Shown piece after piece: positions 45,540 to 56,224 of a DNA stretch of 64,000 nucleotides. The notes below the pieces were generated by a model. It was not told the DNA's origin. It searched no databases and saw only the letters and a program-made list of their open reading frames with translations. The stretch is from Thysanoteuthis rhombus. Lineage: Eukaryota > Mollusca > Cephalopoda > Oegopsida > Thysanoteuthidae. A program made the position numbers and the translations under genes. The DNA lies in the NCBI GenBank assembly GCA_963457665.1, contig OY735202.1, forward strand, positions 77,653,142 through 77,717,141. The letters run 5' to 3'. The first letter of the stretch is position 1. Each line of letters begins with the position of its first letter.

Positions 45540-46240
45540 ACAATAAATAGACAAGCACTGTGACTTAATTGGAAAAAAACAATTCCAAAAGCTAAATCAT
45601 TATCATGCAATTCATGTATTTACAAATATATCATTGTTATACGTGAATATATTTTAAAGGCAGTAGGAATGCATTTGGTGAACTATAATTTATAAAGCCT
45701 TTAGGGACCCCTCACTCCATTGGGGATTTTTTTGAATGGTTCTCCCTTGTTTCTGTCCTCACCCCCATATAAAATAATGAAAGTGTTATTTTCTTCCTTG
45801 TGGTGAAATTATAAAACCAAACAAAAAATGGCTTTCACTTGAATTTGCATTTTAATTCTGATTCTAATCCCGAAGCCGATTTATTTTCTCCTTTTCTTTC
45901 AGATGACTTGAGATTTGATATTGATGGTTCCTGCATTGGGATTATTCCAGTTAATTTCATTCAGGGATTAAAAGATTTTGCATCCATATCTCAGTTTCAT
46001 GTCAAATGCTTCAAAGACATCTTAAGCTGATACTTCCGGCACTTTTTCTCTAAATCGGAATTACAAATGAGCCCTTCAAACATTCCATTCTCTACTGGGT
46101 GTGGAATAAGGAAGAGTCATCGGAATATTAGCATCTCATCTCACCAGTAAATAGAAAAATCTGCAGAATACAGTTTCTCTCATCACCTATCTCCATTTTA
46201 CTTAAGACATGTTTATGTGTATCCCTTTGCTTGCCTTTAT
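45540..46240. other. no gene recognised
   Basis: A 63-codon plus-strand frame at 45839-46030 has mixed composition but no known domain and no convincing splice context. Confidence 0.35.
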
Positions 46241-46244
46241 CTTC

Positions 46245-46700
46245 TAGATGTCATGTTCAGTTTTCATCTACCAGATGTCCCCTTTCGCTATGATGTTGCC
46301 TTCTATTTTCTATCTTCCAGATTTGCTTTTGCTTTTACCTTCCAGATGTCACCCACTGTTTTTGTCTTCCAGATGTCCCCTTCTACTTCTGGCTTCCAGA
46401 TGTTACCTCTTGCTTTCTTCAAAACATCCCTGTTTACTTTTATGTAATCTTCTACCTTTTACTTTCACCTTCCAGATGTTGCCATCTGTTTTTATCTACC
46501 AGCTGTTCCTTTTTGCTTTTACCTTCCAGATGTTACTTATTTTTTTTGGTCAGCAAAATTTGCTTTTTGTCTTCTAGGTGTCACCTTTTCTTTTTTTATC
46601 TTCCATATGTCATCTTCTGCTTTTATTTTGCTGATGTTGCTTTTTTTTTTTTTTTTTGCATCCAGGTGTCCCCTTCTGCTTTTTTTACTTCCAGATGTCA
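46245..46700 (+). repeat. minisatellite with unit TTTTACCTTCCAGATGTCACC
   Basis: About 14 units of 25-45 bp, each a pyrimidine run ending in TTCCAG (or a variant) then ATGT[C/T]. Each unit resembles a 3' splice acceptor. Frames in all three phases are open because purines are rare; they are not genes. Confidence 0.85.
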
Positions 46701-46704
46701 TCGT

Positions 46705-47185
46705 CTGCTTTTCCCTTCTGTGTAGTCTTCTTTTTTCATTTTCCTTCTGTTGCTTTCTGTGTTTGTTACATATTACTTTCTACTTTCATGTTTTGTGAGC
46801 TTTCTTTTTTTTTTCGCTCCCTCATCTATCGCCTTATTTATCTTTTTATCTTCCATGCGTTGTCATTATGATTTTTGTACCTGTGTGTTGCTTTATTTAT
46901 TCTCTTTTTTTCCCCTGCATGTTGTCCTCTGCAGTTTTATTTCATCCCTGTTCATCACAAATCCATACTTTTTCTGCTTGTGGGTTACCTTTAGTATTTT
47001 TTAAATGTTGCCTTATGCGTTTATTTCTGGTTTTTGTTCTCCGACACCTCCAAATGGATGTTCCTGCTTTTTTAAATTCCCCCTGTATTGGCTTCTGCTT
47101 TTTTTGCACACCCATGTCACCTTCCTTCATCCTCATGGAAACGTGTATAATAATTACCAATGTGTTTTTATTTATTTGTTTATTT
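46705..47185. repeat. T-rich degenerate continuation of the minisatellite
   Basis: Pyrimidine-rich with recognisable 'TTCTGCTTTTT' and 'GTTGTC' echoes; the unit order is lost. It ends with a (TTTA)n stretch at about 47165-47190, which is probably the A-tail of the SINE on the minus strand. Confidence 0.55.
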
Positions 47186-47310
47186 ATTTTCTGGCATGCC
47201 GAAGGAAATGGAAATACAAAATTAAGTGGAACTGCCAGGATTTGAACTCTGACACCGACTGTCAACCTGATAACTTACTATTAGGCCAAAGGTACACAGT
47301 GATGGCACAG
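47165..47310 (-). repeat. tRNA-derived SINE, minus copy
   Basis: On the minus strand: TTGGCCTAATAGTAAGTTAT (A box), GTCAGAGTTCAAATCCTGGC (B box), a short body and an (AAAT)n tail formed by the TTTA run on the plus strand. A complete small SINE of about 145 bp. Confidence 0.65.
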
Positions 47311-47399
47311 TGTAGAAATTTCAAAATTGAGGCTGTTGGACAGATTGTATACATTGGGGAAAAGGAACAATATGTCAAAAGAGCTAACAACTTAGATGG

Positions 47400-48230
47400 G
47401 TAGAACTAAACAAACAAAGACATTTTTTATTATATGGGTGCATGGGTGTGTTTATATTCCATAACCAGTCTTCATATTTAAAATTTAAAGAACTGTAGTG
47501 TTACACACTTCCTTGGTATAGAATGATATGTCTGTCTCTCTCTCTCTCTCTTTACAATATAATGCCTTTCTGTTCTTCTTGCTTATCCTTCTGGCAGAGA
47601 GAAATGACTAGGGAAAGAAAGAAGCCTTTTTCATCGAAGATTTATCAATTTCAAAGAATTATTGGCTGATACAACCTCTGCAGTTGACTTTTTGGGTTGA
47701 CAGAGTACGAAGATAGTTATCATTTCAGGGTGGCTTCATGCCTGGCGAGTAAATAAATAGAAACATGTTTGATGATCACCTGGTATCATGGAAGATGTCT
47801 TCCTTTTCTGTTTTTTTCCTCTATTTCTCTCTCTTCTTGGACAGAGTGAAGAAGTCTTATTTCATTAACACAAGAAGAAGGAGAGGAATTCATAGACTCT
47901 TTCTCTGTCTCTCTCACACAGGGTAGAGTAATGAAGTCTTCTATTTCACCAGCACAAGACGAAAGAGAGGAATTCAAAAGGACTCTCTCTCTCTCTGTTC
48001 TTTTATTGCATTACTGGACAGCCTGACCTATATTGTTATCCATTTACAACGGAATAGCTGCACGAATGAATATTACACTTAGCCTTGGGCAGAGATTTTT
48101 GTCTCGACAAGTAAATACAAAAAGTGACTCCTTGAAATGCCCGTGACAAAAAAAAAAAAAAAAAGAAAATATATATTGCAATAATACATGGACAGAAATT
48201 AACAAAATTCCCTGTTGATTATAAGCAGTG
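47400..48230. other. no gene recognised; duplicated GA-rich stretch
   Basis: Two similar segments near 47840-47910 and 47920-47990 (GTGAAGAAGTCTTATTTCAT... and GTAATGAAGTCTTCTATTTC..., both followed by 'GAGAGGAATTCA') form a roughly 85 bp tandem duplication flanked by (CT)n. The minus frame over it is an artefact. Confidence 0.5.
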
Positions 48231-48234
48231 ATAT

Positions 48235-48450
48235 TACAGTCAAATCATGTTGGATGCAACAGTTCACATATGATCTCCAAAGTTGAGCAATGTCAAGCCT
48301 GTTTTGCTCATAGATGGGTGACTGTCTGGAAATACCAGGTACCACAAGTAGCTGTAGATCATGTAGAGAGCCTCTCATGGTGATCCTGTTAATCCTCCTG
48401 AGGAGAAGACTGATTTCTATACTACACTCAACCATGCAAGCTAAAGGAGA
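48235..48450 (+). repeat. 5S rRNA-derived SINE, plus copy
   Basis: The best preserved of the family: 'GATCTCCAAAGTTGAGCAAT', 'GTCAAGCCTG', 'GATGGGTGACTGTCTGGAAA', 'TACCAGGT', matching 5S rRNA order, then the family tail 'AATCCTCCTGAGGAGAAGAC' and 'TATACTACACTCAACCATGC'. Confidence 0.8.
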
Positions 48451-48554
48451 CTTTATTGTTACTTTCAGGACACCCTGAATAATGAACAGTTTTCCATTTT
48501 TCTTTTTGTTTATATGTTTCTATGTCCGTAACTTCCACTAGGGCAATCAAATAC

Positions 48555-48660
48555 TACACTTTGATCTCAGACAGAGGACTGGAGAGCAACACTATGATCA
48601 TAGGAAAAGAGCTGGGGTGTGACACTTTGATCCTAGGCAAAAGTGCTAATCCATACGTAA
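48555..48660 (+). repeat. short tandem repeat, family J, copy 1
   Basis: Units of about 45-50 bp: 'CACTTTGATCTCAGACAGAG', 'ACACTTTGATCCTAGGCAAA', ending 'AGTGCTAATCCATACGTAAA'. The same unit and the same ending occur at 56500-56655. Confidence 0.6.
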
Positions 48661-48664
48661 ATAA

Positions 48665-48920
48665 TCTTGTCATTCTTTTGATAAAATAATGATGTGTCTT
48701 GAATTTACTGAAAAGATAACAAAAAACTGATGGCTTAATCATTCCGAAAAACCTTAAATATTTCAGACACTGAATTGACTTGAGTGCTAGTTTAGTTTTC
48801 TTCATAAAGAGGTGGTAGTTACCTATTTTACATGCATAAAATAAAAGGAACTATGACTCAAAAGAATACCTCCCCTTTGCTCAGATTGTAGTTTACTCCT
48901 AAACACTTTAGTCAACATAA
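48665..48920. other. no gene recognised
   Basis: AT-rich DNA with no recognisable element. Confidence 0.4.
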
Positions 48921-48923
48921 GAT

Positions 48924-49455
48924 AGTGTTGTCAATTTAGATGTTTTTCATGTAATTCCACATTTTTTTGGTTGCATCTAGATGTAATTGCTATTCAGATT
49001 TTTAATAAAATAAGTAATATTATTACATGAACTATCATCTATAGTGGGGATTGCCATCACTGACTGACTGACAATCTGACAAATCAACATATCAAATACC
49101 CAACATTATTTCTACAGAATATTCCTTCGCTCTCTGTCTATGAAATAAATGCTCATATTTAATGTCGCTTAACGTGTGGAAGTTGAAGTAATAAGGAATG
49201 TTACCGTAATTCCAAGGAAAAGTTAGAACATAGACATTGTTTATTTTCATAATGCTCCAATAAACTACTTTTACTATATAGGAAATATTTTTGATAAATT
49301 GATTAATATTTTAATGAATAAATGTTGGAGACTGAAGTCTTAATTTATCAATATTTTTTAGATTTTAAGTATATACATATCTGGAGAATCTAGATGTTTT
49401 TAGGTGCCTTAAAATGTTTATCGGTGCAATTTTAGATGTAAATCTGGCCACACTG
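48924..49455. mobile_element. nonautonomous DNA element with AGTGTTG/AGTGTGG ends
   Basis: The left end AGTGTTGTCAATTTAGATG and the reverse complement of the right end AGTGTGGCCAGATTTACATC are imperfect inverted repeats. 'ATCTAGATG' and its kin recur inside. A third related end (AGTGCTGACAAT, reversed) at 49560-49652 implies a second, partly overlapping copy. Confidence 0.45.
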
Positions 49456-49559
49456 CCTTTGTTATATTATCACAAGAAAAAAACTAGCAATCTATGTTTT
49501 CACTCTCAGTCTTGTTTGTTTAGTTCATTGTAATGAAATAAGTGACATTTTATCAAGAT

Positions 49560-49652
49560 AGTTAAATCTTCATTAAAAATCATCTAAAAAAATTGCAACC
49601 AAAAACATCTGGATTTAGGTGGAAAATATTGGAAAAAAAATTGTCAGCACTG
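49560..49652. mobile_element. solo end related to the preceding element
   Basis: Reverse-complemented it reads CAGTGCTGACAATTTTTTTT and 'ATCCAGATGTTTTTGGTTGC', close to 'TTTTTGGTTGCATCTAGATG' just inside the left end of the 48924 element. Confidence 0.4.
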
Positions 49653-49659
49653 ATTAAAG

Positions 49660-50270
49660 TTAACCAAAGTCTCTTCAAGTAAACAATCATTGGAGGGGAA
49701 ATAATTCTTATAAGCCATAGTTCCTTTTATTTTATGTATGTAAAATAGGAAATTACCAAAGAGGTATTATAGATAGAAACTGATCAATGTTGTTCTTACT
49801 AACACTCTTAGCTCCATCAATTCAATTCAGTTTGACTGGCATCTAACCTATTTATGACAGTGTTTCCTGATTTTAACACTTTCTTTTGTTGGGTTGTCTT
49901 GAAATCACATGTGGAGTCAGAATTCTGAGTTTACAGCTGACCAATGTGTTCCTTCTCTTTCCTTAATCATAGGGAGAAGAGCCGAAAATGGAATCTTCAT
50001 AAGGTTTTTCTCTTCTCCAAATTTGATTTGGTAAGAAGAAAAAGAAGACATTCTGTCCAGATAGATAATAGAATGACACTGAAGCGACTTCTGGGTGAAT
50101 TGTATGATGATCCTGGGATACTCAGTCAACATAATCCCCCACTTGATGTAGTCCAAAATAAAGAGGAGTGCAATGTTTGGCACCAGCTTTGCTGCTGAAG
50201 CTGTCGGATGATGCCAAAGCTGGCATGCAGCAGCTTCAAGGGAGCTCCAGTCCTTAGTTTGGTATCAGAG
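49660..50270. other. no gene recognised; hairpin at 50183-50223
   Basis: Open frames of over 80 codons overlap on both strands (49917-50198), and neither is recognisable. CCAGCTTTG (50183) and CAAAGCTGG (50215) form a perfect 9 bp stem, with a second complementary pair GCTGCTGAAGC / GCAGCAGCTTC overlapping it. Confidence 0.4.
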
Positions 50271-50271
50271 C

Positions 50272-50410
50272 TGTCCTCCTTCTAGACTTGATTACCTTTC
50301 CAAGGTTAGAGAGCACAGTATGCCCTGTTATTTTATCCGTAGCTTGGGGAGAAGAGATGTATTCATGTCTTTCCCGAGGACATTAGTGCAAAGTGAACTT
50401 AAACAGCTTT
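50272..50410 (-). repeat. SINE-like repeat, family E, copy 7
   Basis: About 80% identical by eye to 1-135, including 'CTGTCCTCCTTCTAGACTTG', 'GGGGAGAAGAGATGTATTC' and 'AGGACATTAGTGCAAAGTG'. Gives the left (tail-side) end of the family better than copy 1. Confidence 0.6.
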
Positions 50411-50634
50411 GAACTTATTTGTTTTATTTGTTTGTTTACTTTTGCTATTACCTCAATGTTTTGACTGTTCAACCTCCCAACATCTTCAGCTGTACAATCA
50501 ATCGTTAGTGTTAGAGAGCAAAAAGAACCAGCACCTTCTCACCCATATATTGTCTGTGTGCCACATATACAGTTTTGTATATACTATAAAAATTAAGTAT
50601 AGCGCTCAGCCCGATAATAATGATCTGATTTCTA

Positions 50635-50825
50635 TCTATCTGTATAATACTAAAAGTCTGATTCCGTTTATCTGTACGTGACCTTTAGTTGCTGAAATGA
50701 GCATTGGAGCCAGAGCTATTGAATCAAGTAAATCAATGTACGAAAATATTAAATTTTAACACCATCTTTCAATTCTTTTCACACGCATTCACACACCACC
50801 CCAGAGGGGAATGGCACAATTCTAG
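50635..50825 (+). mobile_element. nonautonomous Helitron-like element
   Basis: It starts TCTATCTGTATAATACTAAA after an A, and ends in a CCCCAGAGGGG hairpin (50799-50809), 12 bases, then CTAG at 50822-50825 before a host T. This is the TC...hairpin...CTAG architecture of Helitrons inserted between A and T. There is no RepHel coding, 191 bp long. A TATC repeat at its left edge leaves the exact start uncertain by 4 bases. Confidence 0.6.
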
Positions 50826-50829
50826 TTGG

Positions 50830-51495
50830 TGAGCTCAAACAACTTGGACAACAAGAGAGCTTCAAGGATGAAAAATGTGGATATTTCTGTTTGGTAAAAA
50901 TTGGTTGGTTCAAACATCATTTTTTGGAATACACCTTGATTTTCTCAAACATTCATTCATGCAATTTTTTCTATGGTCAGTCTTTTCAATGGCAAGGTCT
51001 CAATACCCATTGATATGTAAGTTTCGTGGCTTGTTCAGGAGATATACAAGTCACTCCTTTAGCTAGTTACTGTGTCTATATATGCCTAAGGCAACTTTAA
51101 TAGACACCGTCGTCACCATTTGCCAACGGTTCATTCGTCAGTTGATGAAGCGTTAGTTGAGGGGGATAAATACAATATCTGCATTTCTAAACTTTGCATG
51201 TGTCTTTCTCTGTTATTATTGAGTGGCATACTCTTTATTTTCAATCCGCACTCCCCCCCACTCCTTTCTTCTTGGCTTAGCTGATGTGATGTTGTGACAC
51301 CTTAATAGGCGTGTTTCCTTGATACTTCGGAAAATGCCTGGCTCTTTCCTCCTCATCCCCTTTCCCCTTGAGTTACTGCTGCTGTGGAAAGACGAGGGAG
51401 ACAGACACACATGATGAGGCGCTTCTTGGCTTTTGAGACGACACTGATAAACTGCTTTTCTGCTGCATATGTCCGTATTATAACTGGCTCAGGTC
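50830..51495. other. no gene recognised
   Basis: Mildly GC-richer than average with a few CpGs near 51105-51145 (GACACCGTCGTCACC, TTCATTCGTCAG). No coding signal. Confidence 0.35.
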
Positions 51496-51499
51496 TCTC

Positions 51500-51740
51500 A
51501 ATGTGTGTGTGTGTGCGTGACCAAGAGAAGGGTATGGCTGCATATGTTGTGAGTCTGTGTGAGCTTGTCTATTTATCTGCATGTATCTCTGTGGGCATCT
51601 ATGTATGCAAATGCGTTTTTCTATCTCTATGTGTCTGTATGTATATGTGTATCTGTGTGCATTCCTGTGCATGTGTTCTTGTGTGCTTCTGTGAGAATGT
51701 CTGCAGGTGCGTGAGTGTGTGTGTGTGTATATATATATAC
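51500..51740. repeat. degenerate (TG)n region
   Basis: TGTG-rich with clean (GT)n at 51502-51515 and 51713-51728. Cys/Val- and His/Thr-rich frames on the two strands are artefacts. Confidence 0.85.
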
Positions 51741-51967
51741 AGAGAAAAGTAAGACTGTCTAACAACCACTGCTTCTTGTGTCAGGAGTGAGACTGTTCCC
51801 TCTCCCTCCGAGGATGGAGCCGAGCTGTTGTCGTTTACGGTCCTGGTAGCAGTTGAGTTGTCCGTTCTGCTGATCCCCAAATTGAATTAAAGGCTCCATA
51901 TCCTTGGAGGGGCCCCTCCTGAGTGCGGATAGTTTGTTTCCCTGAATGGAAATTAATTTGAACATTG

Positions 51968-52088
51968 CTTGTGATTTTGTTGTCAGTACACATCACACAG
52001 CAACACGATGGACAGGCCTCAGAAGGAAGAACTGAGAAGGAGGAGGACCTATTCTATACAACCTCCTCCACCGTCACTTGAAGATTAA
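51968..52088 (+). CDS. weak candidate terminal exon
   Basis: A pyrimidine-leaning TTGTGATTTTGTTGTCAG (51968-51985) could be a 3' splice site. It is followed by ATG at 52008 and 26 codons reading MDRPQKEELRRRRTYSIQ, then a proline run and SLED, stopping at 52086-52088. Basic and proline-rich, unlike random AT-rich frames. It sits in a GC-richer island (51780-52080). Too short to identify; chance is quite possible. Confidence 0.2.
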
Positions 52089-52089
52089 G

Positions 52090-52860
52090 GCCCTCTCTTT
52101 CTCTGTTATTTTTCTCTGTTATTTATCCCACTCCTTCGTCTCTCTTTCTCTTCATCCCATCATTCAAATATTAAGGCCTTCTCCTTTTCTCTTTTCCTTC
52201 TTCAATCTCTTTTACTGCATTATTTCTTACCCTTTCTCTCTATCATTTCACTCTCCTGCTCTCTTTCTCGGCTATCTCTCCTTCCCTCTCTTTTTTTCAC
52301 TCTGTTTATCCCTATCATTCAAACACAAAGTCCTCCTCCTTTTCACATCTTCATTGTCAACAATCCCTTCTTTTTCCTAGATGAGAAATGCTGTCACAAG
52401 CTTTCATCACACTAAAAACTCATCAATAGATTTGTTCTTTCTTTCTTTATTTTGTACACTCTTTCATTCATCTTATCACACACAGACATCTGGGATTTAT
52501 CCCTTCGTCTCTCTCTATTTCTCTCTGATTTCCCCCTCATTCCCTCTTTCACTTTGTTATTTCCCCTTAATTTCCTCTCTCTATCATTATTCCTCCCTCC
52601 CACTCAATTTCGTTGTTATTTTCTCCTCCCTCAGTCATTCCCCCCCTCTCTCTCCCTTTTCCCTGTCATTTTACCCACCCTATTTCACTAAGTTATTTCT
52701 CCCTCTCTTTTTTTAATCTCTCTCTTTCTTTGTGTTATTTCTCCCTCTGCCTCTTTGCTTTCTCTCTCTCTCTCATTTTACATGGTTATTTCTCTTTCTC
52801 CCAGTTATCTCGCACTTCATTTGTTTTCTTATCACTCTTCCTCTGTGTCTGTTTTGAAAA
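52090..52860. repeat. CT-rich array, left part
   Basis: Pyrimidine-rich units containing 'GTTATTTCTCCCTCTCT' at intervals of about 40-60 bp. Together with 53155-53620 it formed one array before family A copy A11 inserted. Confidence 0.85.
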
Positions 52861-52880
52861 TTTCAATAATATTCCTTACC

Positions 52881-53152
52881 ATGTCTAGAAAAAATTGATT
52901 TTTCATCATTCATAATCATCCCCCATCTCAATTTACGATGTTGGTTTATACAAAATTGGTCCCTTAGTTTGTGTCAGGGAGCATTCACATTTTTTTCAAA
53001 TTTAAACTCTCTAGTGATCCACTAAAAGGCAAGAGAAGTAACTTATTGATTGATCACCCATTTTCCAATCTTTTAATCTATCAACCTAACATGGCATGCT
53101 GTCAGAAGACATTGGTCACATGCCAGTTTCTTCTGAGTGAATAACCAGATCA
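52881..53152 (-). repeat. family A repeat, copy A11, inside the CT array
   Basis: Reversed: starts at the family's 'GTCTAGAAAAAATTG' point (so the 3' third is missing), then 'AATTGGTCCCTTAGTTTGTG', 'ACATGGCATGCTGTCAGAAG' and 'GAGTGAATAACCAGATCAG'. CT-rich array sequence lies on both sides. Confidence 0.8.
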
Positions 53153-53154
53153 GT

Positions 53155-53620
53155 TTTTCTCCTTTTCGTTATTTCACTTTCTCTTGCTGTTATCACTTCC
53201 TTTCTCTTTATTCTAATCTTACTCTCTAAATTGCTTCGCCCTCTTATTTCTTTTCCTGTTTCTATCTCTCTTTCACCTTCACTCAATCACTCTTTTTTTT
53301 TTTTTTACTGCTGGTCAACTGCTCTCTCTCTCTCTCTAGTTGTGCTCTCTTCTTTACTCATACTGTCTTCTCTCTCTCTCTCTCTCCAGTTATGCTCTCT
53401 TAACTCTCTCATCATTATGTCTATCTCTTCCCCTTTCCTGTGTCATACTCTCTCTATTCAGTCATTCTCTCTCTCTCCAGTATACTCTTGATCTCCCCGA
53501 GTAGAGTCTCTCCATCTCCCAAGTATACTCTCCCTCTCATGCTCTCTCTCCTCCCAGTCCTACTCTTTCTCTGCCCCCAGTTATACTTTCTCTACTCCAA
53601 ACAAGGCTCATTTATCATAA
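53155..53620. repeat. CT-rich array, right part
   Basis: (CT)n blocks with a recurrent 'CTCTCTCCAGTTATACTCTC' unit between 53330 and 53600. Confidence 0.85.
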
Positions 53621-53799
53621 ATAAGGTTTCTTTTTCACACAAATTATTTTCTGATTGCAGTTTAATTAGTTCTAAATGACTGTTCAATTAATCCAACACA
53701 GTTTATTATTTTTGTTTAGATATATATCTTTATAAGATATATATGTAAATAATATTTTGAAATATATATTTCTATAATAGAAAAAATATGTATATGCCG

Positions 53800-53935
53800 T
53801 CGAAGCCAAATCTCACGTTGTCTCGGCCAAATGATACATTCACTATTTAAAAATGGGAGATCATTTCAAATAGAGCTTCAATATAATATAACTCAATTTA
53901 TAATCATTTCCACATAATAATAATGAGATATATAT
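53800..53935 (+). repeat. tRNA-derived SINE, family C, tail only (copy 3)
   Basis: 'GTTGTCTCGGCCAAATGATA', 'GGGAGATCATTTCAAATAGA' and 'TATAACTCAATTTATAATCA' match the bodies of the copies at 22303-22875. The tRNA head is absent. An (AT)n tail follows. Confidence 0.7.
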
Positions 53936-53939
53936 GTAT

Positions 53940-54895
53940 ATATATATAGGGTGGGACTGCAACCCCTTCCCTAACCACCAAGCCCTATACATAAAAAGGG
54001 TGAAAAATAAGAAAAAACACATCATATACAAAGATGAAAGAAAAAGAGAAAAAAACAGTTGTCTGTTGATTGCAATGACCATGTGAAACTGACTACTTAC
54101 AACAAAAATTGTAAATATCCAACTATATGTGTGTGGATGGTGATGTGTGAATATATGGGTGGTTTGAAAGTTCATATGAAGACATACACATCTACTTGTA
54201 CAATATGCCTCATATATGTCTACATTTTTGTCTATAACATTTTTGAAGGGAGATAACCATTATGTGCTATCTATAGAATAGTCTCTCTTAATTTTATTTT
54301 TCATATATACGGAAAGAATCTGAGCAACAAAATGTTCTTCTGTTTTCTTCAAGAGCAATACAACTGAAAAATTATTCAACTCTTTAATTCATACAGGGGA
54401 ATTCAAATAGTAATTGAACGAGAGTAAATTCGGACTAAAAATAATTCTCTTGCACTTATAATTTTTTTTTCTTCAATTCAATTTACAAAAGAATTCCATT
54501 CTTCAAAATCCTGTTCATTGAAGCAGTTGAAAGTGGTCTATGAATCTAATCGCCGTCATTTTTTGACAGCATGTGTAAATTACGAAATATATAAAAGCAG
54601 AATTGAGATCAATGACTGACAAAAAAAAAAAAAGGGACTTGAAGACTTTATGCATTATATATTTTTTTAAAATCACACAAAACAAACTCAACTTTCTTAT
54701 ATATCTGAAAATATGCAATTTAGTTCACACCATATAAACCTATATAAATCAAAAAAAAAAAAAAGAACTGATTAATCATTGGTCATATGACTTGAAGAGT
54801 ATTTCCAACTTTTGGTTGGTTGATCCTATTTCTCTTTCCCATCTTTGATGGTAACATGTTTCGGCCAATTTATTCTATGACATTTTTTTGGTGTT
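53940..54895. other. no gene recognised
   Basis: AT-rich. A 104-codon minus-strand frame (53861-54175) and smaller ones have no recognisable domain. Confidence 0.4.
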
Positions 54896-54899
54896 GTAT

Positions 54900-55165
54900 G
54901 TAATATCAGTAAAGAAAGAATCTTTTTCTAGTCTCTTACTCTGGGAGTACAAAACAAGAAATACAAAAATGGTATCCTACTAGGGATTTAGTGTTTACTG
55001 CAATGCTTGTGAATAAGTTATTCTATTTTACAAGAGTGTGTAGTAGAGCTTGTTCAATAAGATTCAACATAGAAATGTTCAGTTCCCTTCTTTCTTCTGT
55101 TAAATGAAGAATTCCATCTTGTGTCTCGATTGAACAAAGAACAATATACACTAATATACAATGCG
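54900..55165 (+). repeat. dispersed repeat, family H, copy 2 (uninterrupted)
   Basis: 'CTTGTGAATAAGTTATTCTA', 'GTGTGTAGTAGAGCTTGTTC' and 'GTTAAATGAAGAATTCCATC' run through the point where copy 1 carries its SINE. It serves as the empty site. Confidence 0.65.
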
Positions 55166-55299
55166 GAACAATCCATTTTTTTGCACCCCTGATCAAAGAG
55201 ATTCTTTCCTTATAAATATTTCATAATACACCTTTAGACTTTAGAATGAAACAGCCAAAACTTTGTGTTACCATCAAGGCTAGGAAGAAGAGATGTGAT

Positions 55300-55400
55300 A
55301 GTCCGAACAATAGTTGGAATGTTAATTACTCTTCTCAGAGTTATAGATGATTCTCAAATTCAATGTTGTAACCACTGAGCTATTCCTTTGCTTCAGACTT
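55300..55400 (-). repeat. tRNA-like SINE head, minus strand
   Basis: On the minus strand GGAATAGCTCAGTGGTTACA is a good A box with D-arm, followed by ACATTGAATTTGAGAATC in place of the B box. No clear body. Confidence 0.4.
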
Positions 55401-55439
55401 TATTTAATCTGTAACCTTTCAATTATCTAAATTATTTAT

Positions 55440-55733
55440 TCATAAATAACTGCAAATAATAATTTTAGCTATTTCTGTTGTCACAATATTTTTCAAAATG
55501 TTTTGAGATTCCCCAGTTTCATCCAACTTGGAAATTGAGAGATGATACTTTAATTGATATCTTGAAACTTGAATCAACTCTATTCTGCAGTCTCTTGGCT
55601 CAAACAAGAAATGTTTTTTCTTAAAATAATTCAAAATTTTTTTTGTTTGGTTTTTGTACAATTTGATCTTTGGCACAGGGTATCTGTAATCAAGTAGTTC
55701 ATTTAGAATTGATTTCCTAATTGTATTACACAA
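55440..55733 (-). other. unrecognised 97-codon open frame
   Basis: The longest minus-strand frame in this low-repeat stretch, Lys/Ile/Leu-rich and starting MCNTIRKSILNELLDYRY. It looks more protein-like than its neighbours but matches nothing I know, and AT-rich DNA often yields such frames. Confidence 0.15.
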
Positions 55734-55799
55734 TAAAATATTTACAATACAAGTGAATTACTTGTATAAGTATATCACCGAGCGAAATGTACTTACAGC

Positions 55800-56040
55800 C
55801 AGTGAGTTCAGTTGCAGGTGGGGGCCCTATGACTTGCATTATTGAATGTAGTGTAGAGATAGGTTTCTTCTTAGGAGGTTTGACAGTATTGCCATTTGAG
55901 GCACACTACACAATCCTCAGCTGCTTATAGTACCTTATGTATCCAGTTGGTCATCCATCTAGGTACTGACCAGGCCTGGCATGGCTTAACTTCAGTGATC
56001 GTACAAAAACTGGTGTATCTAATGCGATTTGGTCATACTT
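55800..56040 (-). repeat. 5S rRNA-derived SINE, minus copy
   Basis: 'CAGCTGCTTATAGTACCTTA', 'GTCATCCATCTAGGTACTGA', 'CCAGGCCTGGCATGGCTTAA', 'CTTCAGTGATCGTACAAAAA' fit a reversed 5S head; the tail with 'GAATGTAGTGTAGAGATAGG' lies at the left. Confidence 0.75.
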
Positions 56041-56224
56041 ATCAACATGCACAAGTTTCCCCAAATCAAGTTTTTAAATTTTGGGGGGTTTGTTTTTACT
56101 AAAACTATTCAGAATACTTTTAGAAATCATAAATAGAAATTTGTAGATATGAAAATCTGCTGCCACTTTTCCAAGCAGGTGCAAAAGGATATATTCTTGA
56201 AGATATACTGAGATGTCAATTGTC

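Noticed and set aside
46217-47245. Several plus-strand frames of 60-125 codons with Phe/Ser/Pro repeats
   Set aside because: They are the minisatellite and its decayed T-rich continuation read in three frames.
49917-50198. Overlapping frames of 84 and 88 codons on opposite strands
   Set aside because: No recognisable domain on either strand; considered as a reverse transcriptase remnant but no conserved motif could be pointed to.
51384-51752. Cys/Val-rich 122-codon frame and its His/Thr-rich minus-strand counterparts
   Set aside because: They read through a degenerate (TG)n tract.
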